From contig NC_017042.1 of assembly GCF_000284075.1 (NCBI RefSeq), positions 186,001-250,000 on the forward strand: a DNA stretch of 64,000 nucleotides, given 5' to 3'. This DNA is from Rickettsia rhipicephali str. 3-7-female6-CWPP. GTDB lineage: Bacteria > Pseudomonadota > Alphaproteobacteria > Rickettsiales > Rickettsiaceae. The first letter of the stretch is position 1; each line of letters starts with the position of its first letter. A program made the position numbers and the translations under genes. The notes beneath the pieces are model-generated. The model was not told where the DNA came from. It saw nothing but the letters and a program-made list of their open reading frames with translations, and made no database searches. Shown piece by piece: positions 18,867 to 27,688 of the stretch.

Positions 18867-19888
18867 ATGAAAATCTTAGCAGGCAGTAGTAATAAGTTAC
18901 TCGCAACGCGTTTAGCTATAGCATTAAATATTAAATATATTGAGCCGAAAATTACCTATTTCAATGATTCCGAAATAAAAGTAGAAATTCAAAAATCGTT
19001 TCATAATGAAGATATAATCATAGTACACAATCCACATCAAAACCCGTTAATGAGCGCTTAATTGAGCTGTTTTTGCTAGTAGATGCAGCAAAAAAAGCGG
19101 GAGCAAATCGAATAATTTTAGTAATGCCTTATTTTGGTTATGCAAGGCAAGATAATATAAATGCTCAAAATATAATTCCTGCTAAGTTAATAGCAGATTT
19201 TTTAGAGAAGCTCGGAGTAAACCATGTAATTACTATTGATTTACACTCCGATAAGATAGAGAAATTTTTTAATATTCCTGTTTCTAATCTTGAACCTATA
19301 AATTTATATATCCCGTTTTTAAGAACTTATAGTAATTTCGTTATAGTTGCACCTGATAAAGGAAGTATCAATCGAGTTCAAAAAATTAGTAATTTACTAA
19401 ATATAGATTCAGCTTATATAAACAAAGAAAGGGATATAAATAATAATTGTGAGATGATATCAATAACAGGTAGTGTAGAGGGCAAAAATTGCATATTAAT
19501 TGATGATATTATAGATAGTGGAGAAACAATCGTAAAAGCAGCGAGATTTTTAAAAGAACATTCGGCTTTATCGGTAGTGCTTTTATAACTCATGCAGTGC
19601 TTTCTGCCGGTTCTAAAAATTCGATAATAGACCTCTTGGAGAACGAAGCTAATAAAGAGGAATTTGTAGGAAACACGGAACGCAGCACCGCAGCGTACAC
19701 TTTAGTACGTGAGGATGCAAGTACTGGATTGACGTACAAATTACCTTTAGAAGCAAGTTATGCAAGAGGTCTATTAGACAAATATTTTTATCACGGATAC
19801 TATAGAAACAAGTGACTTATCTACAAAATTTTATATAATACTACCCGTATTGCCTATCATCGTAAAAGAGTTAATAAATATACTATGA
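18867..19888 (+). pseudogene. prs: Ribose-phosphate pyrophosphokinase, multiply frameshifted
   Basis: PRPP synthetase words run through three frames. The N-terminus MKILAGSSNKLLATRLAIAL and YFNDSEIKVEI stop at 19061. The next part, NERLIELFLLVDAAKKAGAN with MPYFGYARQD and the PRPP-loop [13 protein letters not shown], stops at 19588. [13 protein letters not shown] follows after a frameshift, an RPE-1 sits at 19628-19773, and the C-terminus ([15 protein letters not shown]) is again in a different frame, ending at 19888. The catalytic loop is intact but the gene cannot yield a full protein. The end overlaps the alr start, so transcription through it may still matter for alr. Confidence 0.9.
19628..19773 (+). 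mobile_element. RPE-1 inside the prs pseudogene
   Basis: Terminal inverted repeats TAGACCTCTTG and CAAGAGGTCTA enclose the RPE-1 words [39 protein letters not shown]. This is the cleanest view of the element's ends in the window. Its frame remains open, so insertion may predate the decay of prs. Confidence 0.9.
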
Positions 19889-20952
19889 GCTTGTGTACTG
19901 TAGAAATAAATCTATCTACAATAAAAAATAATTACCTTTTATTACAAGATATTTGCAAAACCTCATTAGTCGGTGCTGCCGTTAAAGCTAACGGTTACGG
20001 TCTTGGAGCAGTACAAATTTCTAAAGCTTTAATAGAAGAAAATTGTAGGCATTTTTTTGTGGCCTCAAGTGAAGAAGGAGTGAATTTACGCAACGCTTTA
20101 GGATTAGATGTTAATATTTTAGTTCTTAACGGCGTTTTTGAACATGATGCTTTAGAGCTGATAGAATATAATTTAACACCTGTCCTAAATAACTTAAAAC
20201 AAATAGAAATTTGGCAAAAATTTAGTAATTTGAAAAACCGATTATTGCCTTGTTATTTACATTTCAATACGGGGATTAATCGTCTTGGCTTAAGCTCTGA
20301 TGAGATAGAGCAGCTAATTAATGATCGTGATTTGTTAAAAGGGCTAGATTTACAATATATTATAAGCCATCTAGCTATATCCGAGGAAATAGATAATCCT
20401 TATAATCTAGAACAATTAAACAGATTTAAAGCTTATTTACAATATTTCCCAAACGTCAAAGCAAGCCTTGCTAATTCCGGCGGCATATTTTTAGGACAGG
20501 ATTACCATTTTGATTTAGCAAGATCGGGGGCAGCCTTATACGGTCTTAATCCTTTAACAAAGAATCCCGTAACCTTAAAAGCTCCTATAATTCACTTACA
20601 GAATTTGACACTAGATAGCCATATTGGTTATAATATGACTTTTACAACTAAGCGTGATAGTGTCATTGCAACGTTACCGCTTGGTTATGCCGATGGGTTT
20701 AGTCGTAATTTTAGCAATCAAGGCGAAGTATTTATTAACAGTCGCGGCGTTCCTATAGTAGGGCGAGTATCGATGGATTTAATAAATATCGATGTTACCG
20801 ATCTACCACCGTCCGAGATTTTTCTAGGGCAGGAAGCGGAAATTATCGGAAATTATTGCACGCCCGATAAAATAGCGAGTATTATAGGTACTATCGGGTA
20901 TGAGGTATTAACTAACCTTGGTAGTAGATATAAAAGAAAGTATATCGGGTAG
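19885..20952 (+). CDS. alr: Alanine racemase
   Basis: This 355-residue fold type III PLP enzyme makes D-alanine for peptidoglycan. The PLP lysine lies in [11 protein letters not shown] (residue about 34), and the catalytic tyrosine region is [10 protein letters not shown]. The barrel motifs [11 protein letters not shown] and SLANSGG are present, as is the C-terminal beta domain ([14 protein letters not shown]). The start ATG overlaps the last codons of the prs remnant, suggesting a former operon. Length is normal and all motifs are intact. Confidence 0.95.
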   Translation: MSLCTVEINLSTIKNNYLLLQDICKTSLVGAAVKANGYGLGAVQISKALIEENCRHFFVASSEEGVNLRNALGLDVNILVLNGVFEHDALELIEYNLTPVLNNLKQIEIWQKFSNLKNRLLPCYLHFNTGINRLGLSSDEIEQLINDRDLLKGLDLQYIISHLAISEEIDNPYNLEQLNRFKAYLQYFPNVKASLANSGGIFLGQDYHFDLARSGAALYGLNPLTKNPVTLKAPIIHLQNLTLDSHIGYNMTFTTKRDSVIATLPLGYADGFSRNFSNQGEVFINSRGVPIVGRVSMDLINIDVTDLPPSEIFLGQEAEIIGNYCTPDKIASIIGTIGYEVLTNLGSRYKRKYIG

Positions 20953-20959
20953 ATATCTG

Positions 20960-21079
20960 TGTCATACCGTGGCTTGACCACGGTATCCAGAAAAAAATTA
21001 AAAAAGACTGGATCCCGCGATCAAGTCGCGGGATGACATTAGAGGTTACTGGATTCCTGCTTTCGCAGAAATGACATAG
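20960..21079. repeat. Class B palindrome followed by a class C half
   Basis: TGTCATACCGTGG...CCACGGTATCCAG and CTGGATCCCGCGATC...GCGGGATGACA make a 79-bp palindrome (20960-21038). ACTGGATTCCTGCTTTCGC...GACATA (21048-21079) is a degraded class C arm. Confidence 0.8.
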
Positions 21080-21108
21080 CGTACTTAAATTAAATAGAAA
21101 AAATACAA

Positions 21109-21888
21109 ATGTTATTAAATATAGCTAATTCGGTCGGTAAACGTACTATAAAGTTTGCACAAAGTGTAGGTAGTTTTTCTCTATTTAGCTTTGCTGCCGT
21201 TAGCAGTATCATAAGACCGCCTTTATATTTGAGTTTAATCATCAGACAATTATTATTGATCGGGTTTCACTCGCTTCCGGTTGTTGCGATGACGACTTTT
21301 TTCTCAGGGGCGGTACTTGCATTACAGAGCTATACCGGTTTTTCCCGTTTCTCAGCTGAAAGCTCTATTGCAACGGTAGTAGTATTGTCGCTGACTAGAG
21401 AGCTTGGACCTGTCTTAGCCGGACTAATGGTAGCGGGAAGAGTTGGGGCATCAATCGCCGCCGAAATAGCCACAATGAGAGTAACGGAGCAGGTAGATGC
21501 TTTATATACTTTATCTACCGATCCTATTAAATATTTAGTTTTTCCAAGAGTAATAACAGCTATTATTACAATGCCTTGTCTTGTTTTAATCGGGGATATA
21601 ATTGGTGTTATGGGCGGTTATTTGGTAGGGGTATATAAACTTGATTTTAATAGTGCAGCTTATTTAACCAGTACTTTTCAGTATTTAGAACCGATTGACG
21701 TAATTTCCGGTCTTGTTAAAGCGGGAGTTTTTGGGTTTATTATTTCTATAATAAGTTGCTATAGCGGCTATTATTCAGGTAAAGGGGCTAAGGGAGTTGG
21801 CAGAGCAACTACCTCGGCAGTAGTGAATTCTTCTATCCTTATCTTAATCAGTAATTATTTAATAACCGAATTATTTTTTAAAGTATAG
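21109..21888 (+). CDS. mlaE: MlaE permease of the phospholipid ABC transporter
   Basis: The product is 259 residues with about five membrane segments. Family motifs visible are FFSGAVLALQSYTGF, TRELGPVLAGLMVAGRVGAS with AAEIATMRVTEQVDAL (the cytoplasmic coupling loop), and GAKGVGRATTSAVVNSSILI near the C-terminus. MlaE with MlaF forms the inner-membrane transporter that exchanges phospholipids with MlaD/MlaC. mlaF follows across a 126-bp palindromic element that begins right at the mlaE stop. Confidence 0.93.
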   Translation: MLLNIANSVGKRTIKFAQSVGSFSLFSFAAVSSIIRPPLYLSLIIRQLLLIGFHSLPVVAMTTFFSGAVLALQSYTGFSRFSAESSIATVVVLSLTRELGPVLAGLMVAGRVGASIAAEIATMRVTEQVDALYTLSTDPIKYLVFPRVITAIITMPCLVLIGDIIGVMGGYLVGVYKLDFNSAAYLTSTFQYLEPIDVISGLVKAGVFGFIISIISCYSGYYSGKGAKGVGRATTSAVVNSSILILISNYLITELFFKV

Positions 21889-22014
21889 GTATACTCGTTT
21901 AATTTGGAAAAGAGCTAGGCGTTTTATATTTTTTAACCGCAGCGTACATAAACGTACGTGAGGATCAAAAAATATAAAACAACAAAACCAATTTTTCAAA
22001 TTAAACGAGTATAC
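21889..22014. repeat. Long palindromic element between mlaE and mlaF
   Basis: The outer arms GTATACTCGTTTAATTTG and their exact complement (18 bp, 21889-21906 and 21997-22014) enclose inner arms GTTTTATATTTTTT / AAAAAATATAAAAC. The centre, CCGCAGCGTACATAAACG then TACGTGAGGAT, resembles the RPE-1 core (CCGCAGCGTACAC...AGTACGTGAGGAT). It adds an in-frame open stretch upstream of mlaF, which makes a false early start possible in automatic annotation. Confidence 0.85.
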
Positions 22015-22041
22015 AGTTTTTTTTGTTTATTTGGAGTATGC

Positions 22042-22797
22042 ATGAGTGTAGAAGAATTTAAAATTAAAATTCGGTCATTATATAAATCATTTGCTAATCA
22101 TAAGGTGTTAAACGGAATAGATTTGGATGTAAAAAAGGGCAGTTCATTAGTTATTTTAGGTGGTTCCGGTAGCGGCAAATCGGTTCTAATTAAAAATATA
22201 GTAGGATTGATTAAACCTGATAAAGGTAAAATTTTTATTGATAATGTAGAAATCCAAGATATCTCAAGTAAACAAAAATTTGAGATTATGGACGGTATAG
22301 GTTTTTTATTCCAAGGCGGAGCATTATTTGACTCCTTAAATATACGTGATAATATTACTTTCGAGACTAAAAAATTATCTAAGAAAGAAAAAAACGACCT
22401 TGCCGGTGCAAAGCTTAATTCCGTTGGTTTATCCCCTAGAATACTCGAGCTTTACCCTGCCGAATTATCGGGAGGAATGCAAAAAAGAGTAGCCCTTGCT
22501 AGGGCTATTTGTAGTACACCGTCGATTTTATTTCTTGATGAACCGACCACAGGGCTTGATCCTATCATGGCAAATGTTATCAACGAATTAATTATAAAAA
22601 TCCAAGAAGAGTTAGGGGCAACTACGATTACTATAACTCATGATATGATTAGTGCCGCAAAAATAGCTAAAGAAGTAGCTATGATTTATCAAGGAAAAAT
22701 TAAATGGTACGGTAGTAAAGATGAAATGCGTAATAGTGATAATCCTTATTTAAAACAATTTATAAATGGATTAACTACTGGGCCTATAGAGGTATAA
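22042..22797 (+). CDS. mlaF: MlaF ATPase of the phospholipid ABC transporter
   Basis: I place the start at 22042 ([17 protein letters not shown]), with GGAG 6 nt upstream. The frame continues upstream only because the palindromic element is stop-free. The product has Walker [11 protein letters not shown], the Q-loop [11 protein letters not shown], signature [14 protein letters not shown], Walker [14 protein letters not shown] and the H-switch [15 protein letters not shown] is typical of MlaF. At 251 residues it is full length. It powers MlaE. Confidence 0.94.
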   Translation: MSVEEFKIKIRSLYKSFANHKVLNGIDLDVKKGSSLVILGGSGSGKSVLIKNIVGLIKPDKGKIFIDNVEIQDISSKQKFEIMDGIGFLFQGGALFDSLNIRDNITFETKKLSKKEKNDLAGAKLNSVGLSPRILELYPAELSGGMQKRVALARAICSTPSILFLDEPTTGLDPIMANVINELIIKIQEELGATTITITHDMISAAKIAKEVAMIYQGKIKWYGSKDEMRNSDNPYLKQFINGLTTGPIEV

Positions 22798-22798
22798 A

Positions 22799-23047
22799 AT
22801 GTTTAAGAACTTATTATGTATAATAATATTTCTAGGTATAAATCTAAATGTTTATGCTATAAATTCTAGCTCTTATACGACAGATGATATAATAAAAATA
22901 GTAATTATTCTTGGAATAGTTATTTTAATTTTTAGTCCTGCACAATTCCGTATAATCGTTATCGGTACTATGTTAGGCTTGGCTTGTGCCTATTTCACGT
23001 ATAAATACATCGTACCTATCTTTATTTCTTCACTAAATGGACCATAA
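22799..23047 (+). CDS. Small membrane protein after mlaF
   Basis: The product is 82 residues. A cleavable or anchoring N-terminal hydrophobic stretch ([20 protein letters not shown]) is followed by two more hydrophobic segments ([20 protein letters not shown] and [20 protein letters not shown]). It starts 1 bp after the mlaF stop, so it is cotranscribed. I do not recognise a family. The intact frame among decaying neighbours suggests it is real. Confidence 0.65.
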   Translation: MFKNLLCIIIFLGINLNVYAINSSSYTTDDIIKIVIILGIVILIFSPAQFRIIVIGTMLGLACAYFTYKYIVPIFISSLNGP

Positions 23048-23429
23048 AGATAAATATTGCTATTAGTTACGCCCCACATCTCAGATATTTTCTCTTCTAA
23101 TAGTATCAATTTAATATTCTACAATTAATCTAAAGCTCTCACTCTCCCGTGATAGCCATCTAATTCAAAAGAATTGGGATGTATATTTTTACATGCATCT
23201 AAACCTATTATATTAATCATATTAGTATTATTATTATCAATACCATTTTAAAGTAGTACGAATATCTTCCAAGTATTTAGATGATTCAGGCAAATCATTA
23301 CCTCCAATTATTCGTACTTTTATTAAATCTTGTTCTATCAATTAATTCTGATTAAAGTCAGTAATTAATTGCTCTAACTGTTGTGAATTAATATTTCTAG
23401 CTAATGCTATTTTATTTAATTTTACGGAA

Positions 23430-24518
23430 AACGCGAGTTTCGAATTAACAGAGCATAGAATTTAGACTAGCAAGAGAGATGTAATAGAAGGTTTATTATC
23501 AGACATTTGATAATTTATCAGTGCTGCAACCATATGAACAAAGGCATTTGTAACTGATCTATGCTTTGAATGCTCAAACTTACTCAATAGTTTAATTTTG
23601 CTAAAAACAGATTCTATCAATGATCTTTTAAGCAATAATATTTTATCCAACATAGACATAAGCTTATTTTTCATATTTTTCTTTACTCTAGTTACTATAA
23701 AAACTCCTTGCTCTAAAAGTTGTTGAAATAATTTTTGTGAAATATAATCACGATCTCCAAATATTTTACCAAAAAGATTTTTTATCATCAATTCTAGCTG
23801 TTTTCTATCATCCTTATTACCAGGACTAAAAGATGCTTTAACTTATACCACCAGCTCTATTAATTATTAAATGTAGTTTGAGTCCATAGAACCAACCTTT
23901 TGTTGTTGCACCACGTGCTGCTATACTAGCAAACACTTTATGCATTGAAATACGATATTTCTTGCATACCTCTATACTACTTGAATCTACAAATAGATAG
24001 TCCGTCACACTGATCCAAAATAGAATTTAATATTAATACTAATAGTGGTAAATGTGGACCTATTATTTTTATAAATTGGCTATAAGCTTACTAACTGAAA
24101 ATCTCTTTGATGATGAATCCATATCTGTTTCAGATAATAGTTTTTAAAACAATCATAAGATGACTGTCAGTAACCTATTATAATCGTTATTACCTCACTT
24201 CTATGCAGTCTACTTTTTGGACCAGATTTGTTGTTATTTTGAGTAATTGAATTTGTATGCTTATCTAATTCTTGCAAATCGACGTAGCAAAATATTTCTA
24301 TAAAATCTATGCTCATATCATAGGTTATTGCTCTTTATATTATTTTTCAATAACCTATAAACTTTTTTCTAATACTGTAAAGACACTACCTTAATTCAAA
24401 CCTTAATTCAAAACGTGTGTTTTCTCACTAATTTTATAACAAAAACAGTATTATTAATACACTCGTAACCTAGTGATTATCAGCTATACAACGCCTTTAT
24501 TAATACGAAACTCGCGTT
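23430..24518 (-). mobile_element. IS982-family insertion sequence with target duplication
   Basis: The ends are a 19-bp inverted repeat with one mismatch: AACGCGAGTTTCGAATTAA at 23430-23448 and the complement of AACGCGAGTTTCGTATTAA at 24500-24518. ACGGAA (up to ACGGAAAA) flanks both sides as a direct repeat. Length 1089 bp fits the family. The transposase inside, on the minus strand, is broken, so this copy cannot move by itself. Confidence 0.88.
23462..24316 (-). pseudogene. IS982-family transposase, frameshifted
   Basis: The start is ATG 24316 (MSIDFIEIFCYVDLQELDKH). Segments in shifting frames follow: NKSGPKSRLHRSEVITI, then a stop, DYLFVDSSSIEVCKKYRISM with HKVFASIAARGATTKGWFYG and LKLHLIIN, and a C-terminal open stretch 23791-23462 with FGKIFGDRDYISQKLFQQL and LKRSLIESVFSKIK. 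The IDS/VDSS aspartate, GDRDY and the E of SLIESV form the DDE-type catalytic set of IS982 (DDE_Tnp_1) proteins. At least two stops or frameshifts disrupt it. Confidence 0.85.
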
Positions 24519-24631
24519 ACGGAAAAGAAATTACAGGCAATCTCTTCATTTAAATCTTTAGTAGAAATTACTAAATCATCATTTATATCATAAATTTTAT
24601 ATTCTTGTGTGTTAATTTCAATTTGCATAGT

Positions 24632-25765
24632 TTATTTACTTTGTTGATTATTTTGGTGTAAAGCAATATTTTGATTGGGAAGCGTATAGCTAGGTGCAGC
24701 TATTTTTGTCTTAGTACTTATATTTTTTTAATATCTTATCACTTGTTAAGTTTAATTTTGGTTCATTTTTTGTTTTATTACTACTAAAAATACGGATTTA
24801 AATTGTTAGATAATAAATAATCAGTTTGAGCTATTAAATTATTTACAATTTTTGTTTGTTCTTGATCATTTAGATTCAATTCGTGAACTCGATTACTAAT
24901 ATTTTTAGTTACTACATTTTTTACTAATTTTGGATTAGTTTTTTGAATTTCCTCTGCTACTTTAGTAAGTGGTCTTGATATTTGATTAGATTGCCATGTG
25001 TCCATAGAATTAGGATTTTGATTAGATCCTAATAAATATTGCTGAATAATATATTTTTGTTGGATTTCATTTAAAGAGCGATTAGGTATATTTTTATTTT
25101 TAGTTAAATCAAAAGCTTTATAAAGTGCAGGAGTATTACTTCCTATACTTAAATGTACTTGTCTAGCAGCGGTTGTTTTATCCTCTCTACCCGGAACAGT
25201 TACCTGTTATTGGATCAAATATAATTCCTGATGGAGCTCTCTTGTCTTCTATATCTGCAGATTTTATATTTACGTTAGAGTGGTTATTTAATTCTTGTGT
25301 TACTTTACGAATATTACCCATCTGATACCGCAATTGATACTGCAGATCTGTCACGCCCTCCTACTAAATAAGCTTCTAATTTGGTATTAGGAGGAAAGTT
25401 GCTTATTACATTCATGTGTTAAAGAACTAGCATCAGTAAATCTGTCAACATGTGCTAATGCAGTTTTTTTAGTTAATGGATCATGTAAAATTACAGCAAC
25501 GCATTGTTGAATGTTATCAGTGCCTATCTTTTCTTTATCAGAAAAACCAAAGTTGTTTAAGAGCAACAAGATGATTGCCTTTGTTATATAATTTTAATCC
25601 TTCATTATACAAACAAGCTGCTTGATTATGATCAATTTGCTCCTTTGTACTTAATGGTTTTGGAGTAAGATTACTAATATATTCAGGAAAACTTGAAGGC
25701 AACTCTCCTAATTTTTTAATTAGTCCGGTGATATTACCTTGAACTGGCTTCCCATTAATAAGCAT
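24632..25765 (-). pseudogene. TPR-like plus NTAN1-like (N-terminal Asn amidohydrolase) protein, decayed
   Basis: From ATG 25765 the minus strand reads MLINGKPVQGNITGLIKKLG and a TPR-like helix pair (ACLYNEGLKLYNKGNHLVAL). After a frameshift near 25565 comes NIQQCVAVILHDPLTKKTAL with AHVDRFTDASSLTHEC, and after another frameshift PPNTKLEAYLVGGRDRSAVS. The tail includes APSGIIFDPITG, a segment around LNDQEQTKIVNNLIAQ, and PSYTLPNQNIALHQNN, ending at 24632. The order C-(V/I)-VVL-H...THCD...LEVHLVGG is the core of eukaryotic NTAN1, and the cysteine after QQ would be its nucleophile. The match is by memory, so the family call is tentative; the broken state is certain. Confidence 0.5.
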
Positions 25766-25865
25766 AGATTTATAATAGTTTAATTAATTTATATTTTTAT
25801 ATAAAACTCTGTTATTTAATCAAAATCAAGCATTAGCTAATACTTAGCTACAAAATAATTATCCC

Positions 25866-25894
25866 TTGACACTAGGGGAGTATTGCTTTATATT
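25866..25894 (+). promoter_or_regulatory. Putative promoter of rpmB-rpmE
   Basis: TTGACA (25866-25871), a 17-bp spacer, and TATATT (25889-25894) give a near-consensus sigma-70 site. The leader would run about 185 nt through the palindromic element at 25906-26033 to rpmB. Confidence 0.6.
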
Positions 25895-25905
25895 TTGTAT
25901 CTATT

Positions 25906-26033
25906 GTATATACTCGATGAACTTCAAAATTGGCTACGTCGTTCTACAAGATCTGCGGTGCTCACGTATTAAGTATACGCTCCGTTCCTCGGCTTGTGAA
26001 CTCTTAGCTCTTTCTGAAGTTGATCTTTGTATA
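25906..26033. repeat. Palindromic element upstream of rpmB
   Basis: The imperfect ends are GTATATACTCGATGAACTTC and its partner GAAGTTGATCTTTGTATA. The centre on the minus strand reads GAGCGTATACTTAATACGTG then AGCACCGCAG, an inverted relative of the RPE-1 core. It lies between the promoter and rpmB, so it would be part of the transcribed leader. Nothing else is seen in 25766-26085. Confidence 0.7.
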
Positions 26034-26085
26034 TGACTCTTCATTTACTTGAAGTATATTTTATAAGTTTTAAGGTATTTAGCTT

Positions 26086-26379
26086 ATGTCTCGTAAGTGC
26101 GAACTCACAGGTGTGGGTGTTTTATATGGTAACAATGTATCACATTCTCAGCGTAAAACTAGAAGACGTTTTGAACCTAATCTAAGATCGGTTAAGTTTA
26201 CAAGTGATATAACAGCCGGGGAATATAGATTATCGGTTAATGCTAGATGTATTAGTTCAGTGGAAAAAGCCGGGGGTTTTGATGCATATATTCTAAAAGC
26301 CGATGATAATGTTTTATCAAGTAACGCTAGAGCTATTAAGAAAAAAATAATTCAGACTAAAACAGCAAAATCATTATGA
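26086..26379 (+). CDS. rpmB: 50S ribosomal protein L28
   Basis: The protein is 97 residues with the L28 pattern: MSRKCELTGVGVLYGNNVSH, QRKTRRRFEPNL, and RLSVNARCIS in the middle. It has the C-terminal extension usual in alphaproteobacteria. Its last codon overlaps the rpmE start (ATGA), so the two ribosomal proteins are translationally coupled. The start is fixed by MSRKCELTG. Confidence 0.96.
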   Translation: MSRKCELTGVGVLYGNNVSHSQRKTRRRFEPNLRSVKFTSDITAGEYRLSVNARCISSVEKAGGFDAYILKADDNVLSSNARAIKKKIIQTKTAKSL

Positions 26380-26612
26380 AAAGCGGTATACATCCAGAAT
26401 ATAAAAAGTTTTTGATTAAAGTAGGAAGCGATGTTTTTGAAACAATGTCTACTCATCCTACAGGTGAAATTTTAATGGATGTTGATTTTAGAAAGCATCC
26501 GGCATGGAATAAAGAGTCCGGAAATGTAGTAAATCAATCGAACAAAAGTGTTAGTGATTTCAATAAAAGATTCTCAGGTCTTTTTTGCGGTAGTAAGAAA
26601 GAAGCTAGCTAG
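26376..26612 (+). CDS. rpmE: 50S ribosomal protein L31
   Basis: The protein is 78 residues: MKSGIHPEYKKFLIKVGSDV, FETMSTHPTGEILMDVDFRK and HPAWNKES, ending NKRFSGLF. The four zinc-ribbon cysteines of many L31 proteins are absent (only one Cys, in GLFCG), so this is the zinc-independent type. It overlaps rpmB by 4 nt. A class A repeat follows. Confidence 0.94.
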   Translation: MKSGIHPEYKKFLIKVGSDVFETMSTHPTGEILMDVDFRKHPAWNKESGNVVNQSNKSVSDFNKRFSGLFCGSKKEAS

Positions 26613-26674
26613 GCTTTGTTTGTGGATAACAAATCGTCATTGCGAGCAGGCATTGTTGCGTGGACTGGTTTTAT

Positions 26675-26815
26675 CGTCATTGCGAGGAAATTGCATAGCA
26701 ATTGACGAAGCACTCCAGTAAAAAATTCTGATTTATAGAATTTTTTTATTATTTTTTCTGGATTGCCGTGCAGTCTACGACTACTCGGTATCTACGCAAG
26801 AATGACACTAACAAT
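26675..26815. repeat. Degraded class A repeat
   Basis: The left arm CGTCATTGCGAGGAAATTGC is intact. The right half (GGATTGCCGTGCAGTCTACG) drifts and ends AAGAATGACA, and an AT-rich filler replaces the centre. Another class A start (CGTCATTGCGAGCAGG) lies just before at 26635. Confidence 0.7.
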
Positions 26816-26876
26816 ATTCACGTAGTATTGGACTAAGTCAAAATATAACACAGATAAATCGTTAATTCTCAATTAT

Positions 26877-26953
<77 letters not shown>

Positions 26954-27049
26954 TATTTTTTAATGTCATGCTAGCTCACTTATAGTGTTATTGAAGTCTG
27001 CTGATGCCATTCCTAACTCAGTGTTGTTGCATGGTTACGAAAGCAAATT

Positions 27050-27688
27050 ATGACTACTCAGAAAATAGTGCCTACAAAATCAACTGATGGCAGTAAGCTT
27101 TTTCGTCATCAAGCTAAATTTGTAGCCGGTGCTATGAATATAAATCAAATCCCCAATTTTTCATTACCGGAAATTGCTTTTGTTGGTAAGTCAAATGTCG
27201 GCAAATCAAGCCTAATAAACACGATATGTAATAATAAAAATCTTGCTAAAGTTTCTAATACTCCAGGGTGTACTAGGCAAATCAATTTCTTTAACCTTGC
27301 AGATAAACTTATTATAGTTGACCTTCCCGGTTATGGTTTTGCTAATGTTCCTATATCAGTCAAAGAGCAGTGGGGAGTGTTAATTAGTTATTATTTACGA
27401 AATAGTTATAATTTAAGGTTAGTTAACTTATTGATTGATTCAAGAAGGGGTATAAAAGAAAATGATAAGAAAGTAGCTGATCTATTACTGGCAAATAAAA
27501 GAGAATTTCAAATTATTTTCACAAAATCCGATAAAGTTACGGATCATAAAAACCTTAACGATGAAGCACAGAATTTTCTTGCAACTTTAAACTACTCATG
27601 TAATGTTATGTATGTAAGTAGTAGGAGTAAAGAAGGTGCAAGAGAACTTAAAGCTAGTTTGGCAAAATGGATCAAACCTCAAAAATAA
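27050..27688 (+). CDS. engB: EngB/YsxC ribosome-biogenesis GTPase
   Basis: The product is 212 residues. It has the P-loop [18 protein letters not shown], switch [13 protein letters not shown], and the TKSDK guanine motif (IIFTKSDK), preceded by the family N-terminus [13 protein letters not shown]. EngB helps assemble the 50S subunit. The 3' end overlaps the next gene if that gene starts at the GTG at 27636. Intact and typical length. Confidence 0.95.
   Translation: MTTQKIVPTKSTDGSKLFRHQAKFVAGAMNINQIPNFSLPEIAFVGKSNVGKSSLINTICNNKNLAKVSNTPGCTRQINFFNLADKLIIVDLPGYGFANVPISVKEQWGVLISYYLRNSYNLRLVNLLIDSRRGIKENDKKVADLLLANKREFQIIFTKSDKVTDHKNLNDEAQNFLATLNYSCNVMYVSSRSKEGARELKASLAKWIKPQK

Larger units (their letters stand above)
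23125..24628 (-). pseudogene. Unknown protein, split by IS982-family insertion and frameshifts
   Basis: Reading the minus strand, ATG 24628 opens MQIEINTQEYKIYD with INDDLVISTKDLNEE and reaches the IS at 24518. If the IS and one copy of its target repeat are removed, the frame continues cleanly as NFFSVKLNKIALARNINSQQ with LEQLITDFNQN before a stop. Further homologous-looking sequence follows in other frames (VRIIGGNDLPESSKYLEDI; MINIIGLDACKNIHPNSFEL) and ends near 23125. So the gene already had, or later gained, other lesions. VRIIGG is reminiscent of the LVGG strand in the gene upstream (24632-25765), whose stop lies 3 bp before this start. Function unknown. Confidence 0.6.

Noticed and set aside
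21958-22041. Early start for mlaF giving 28 extra residues
   Set aside because: The extra residues are encoded by the palindromic element; ATG 22042 has a proper ribosome site and gives the family N-terminus.
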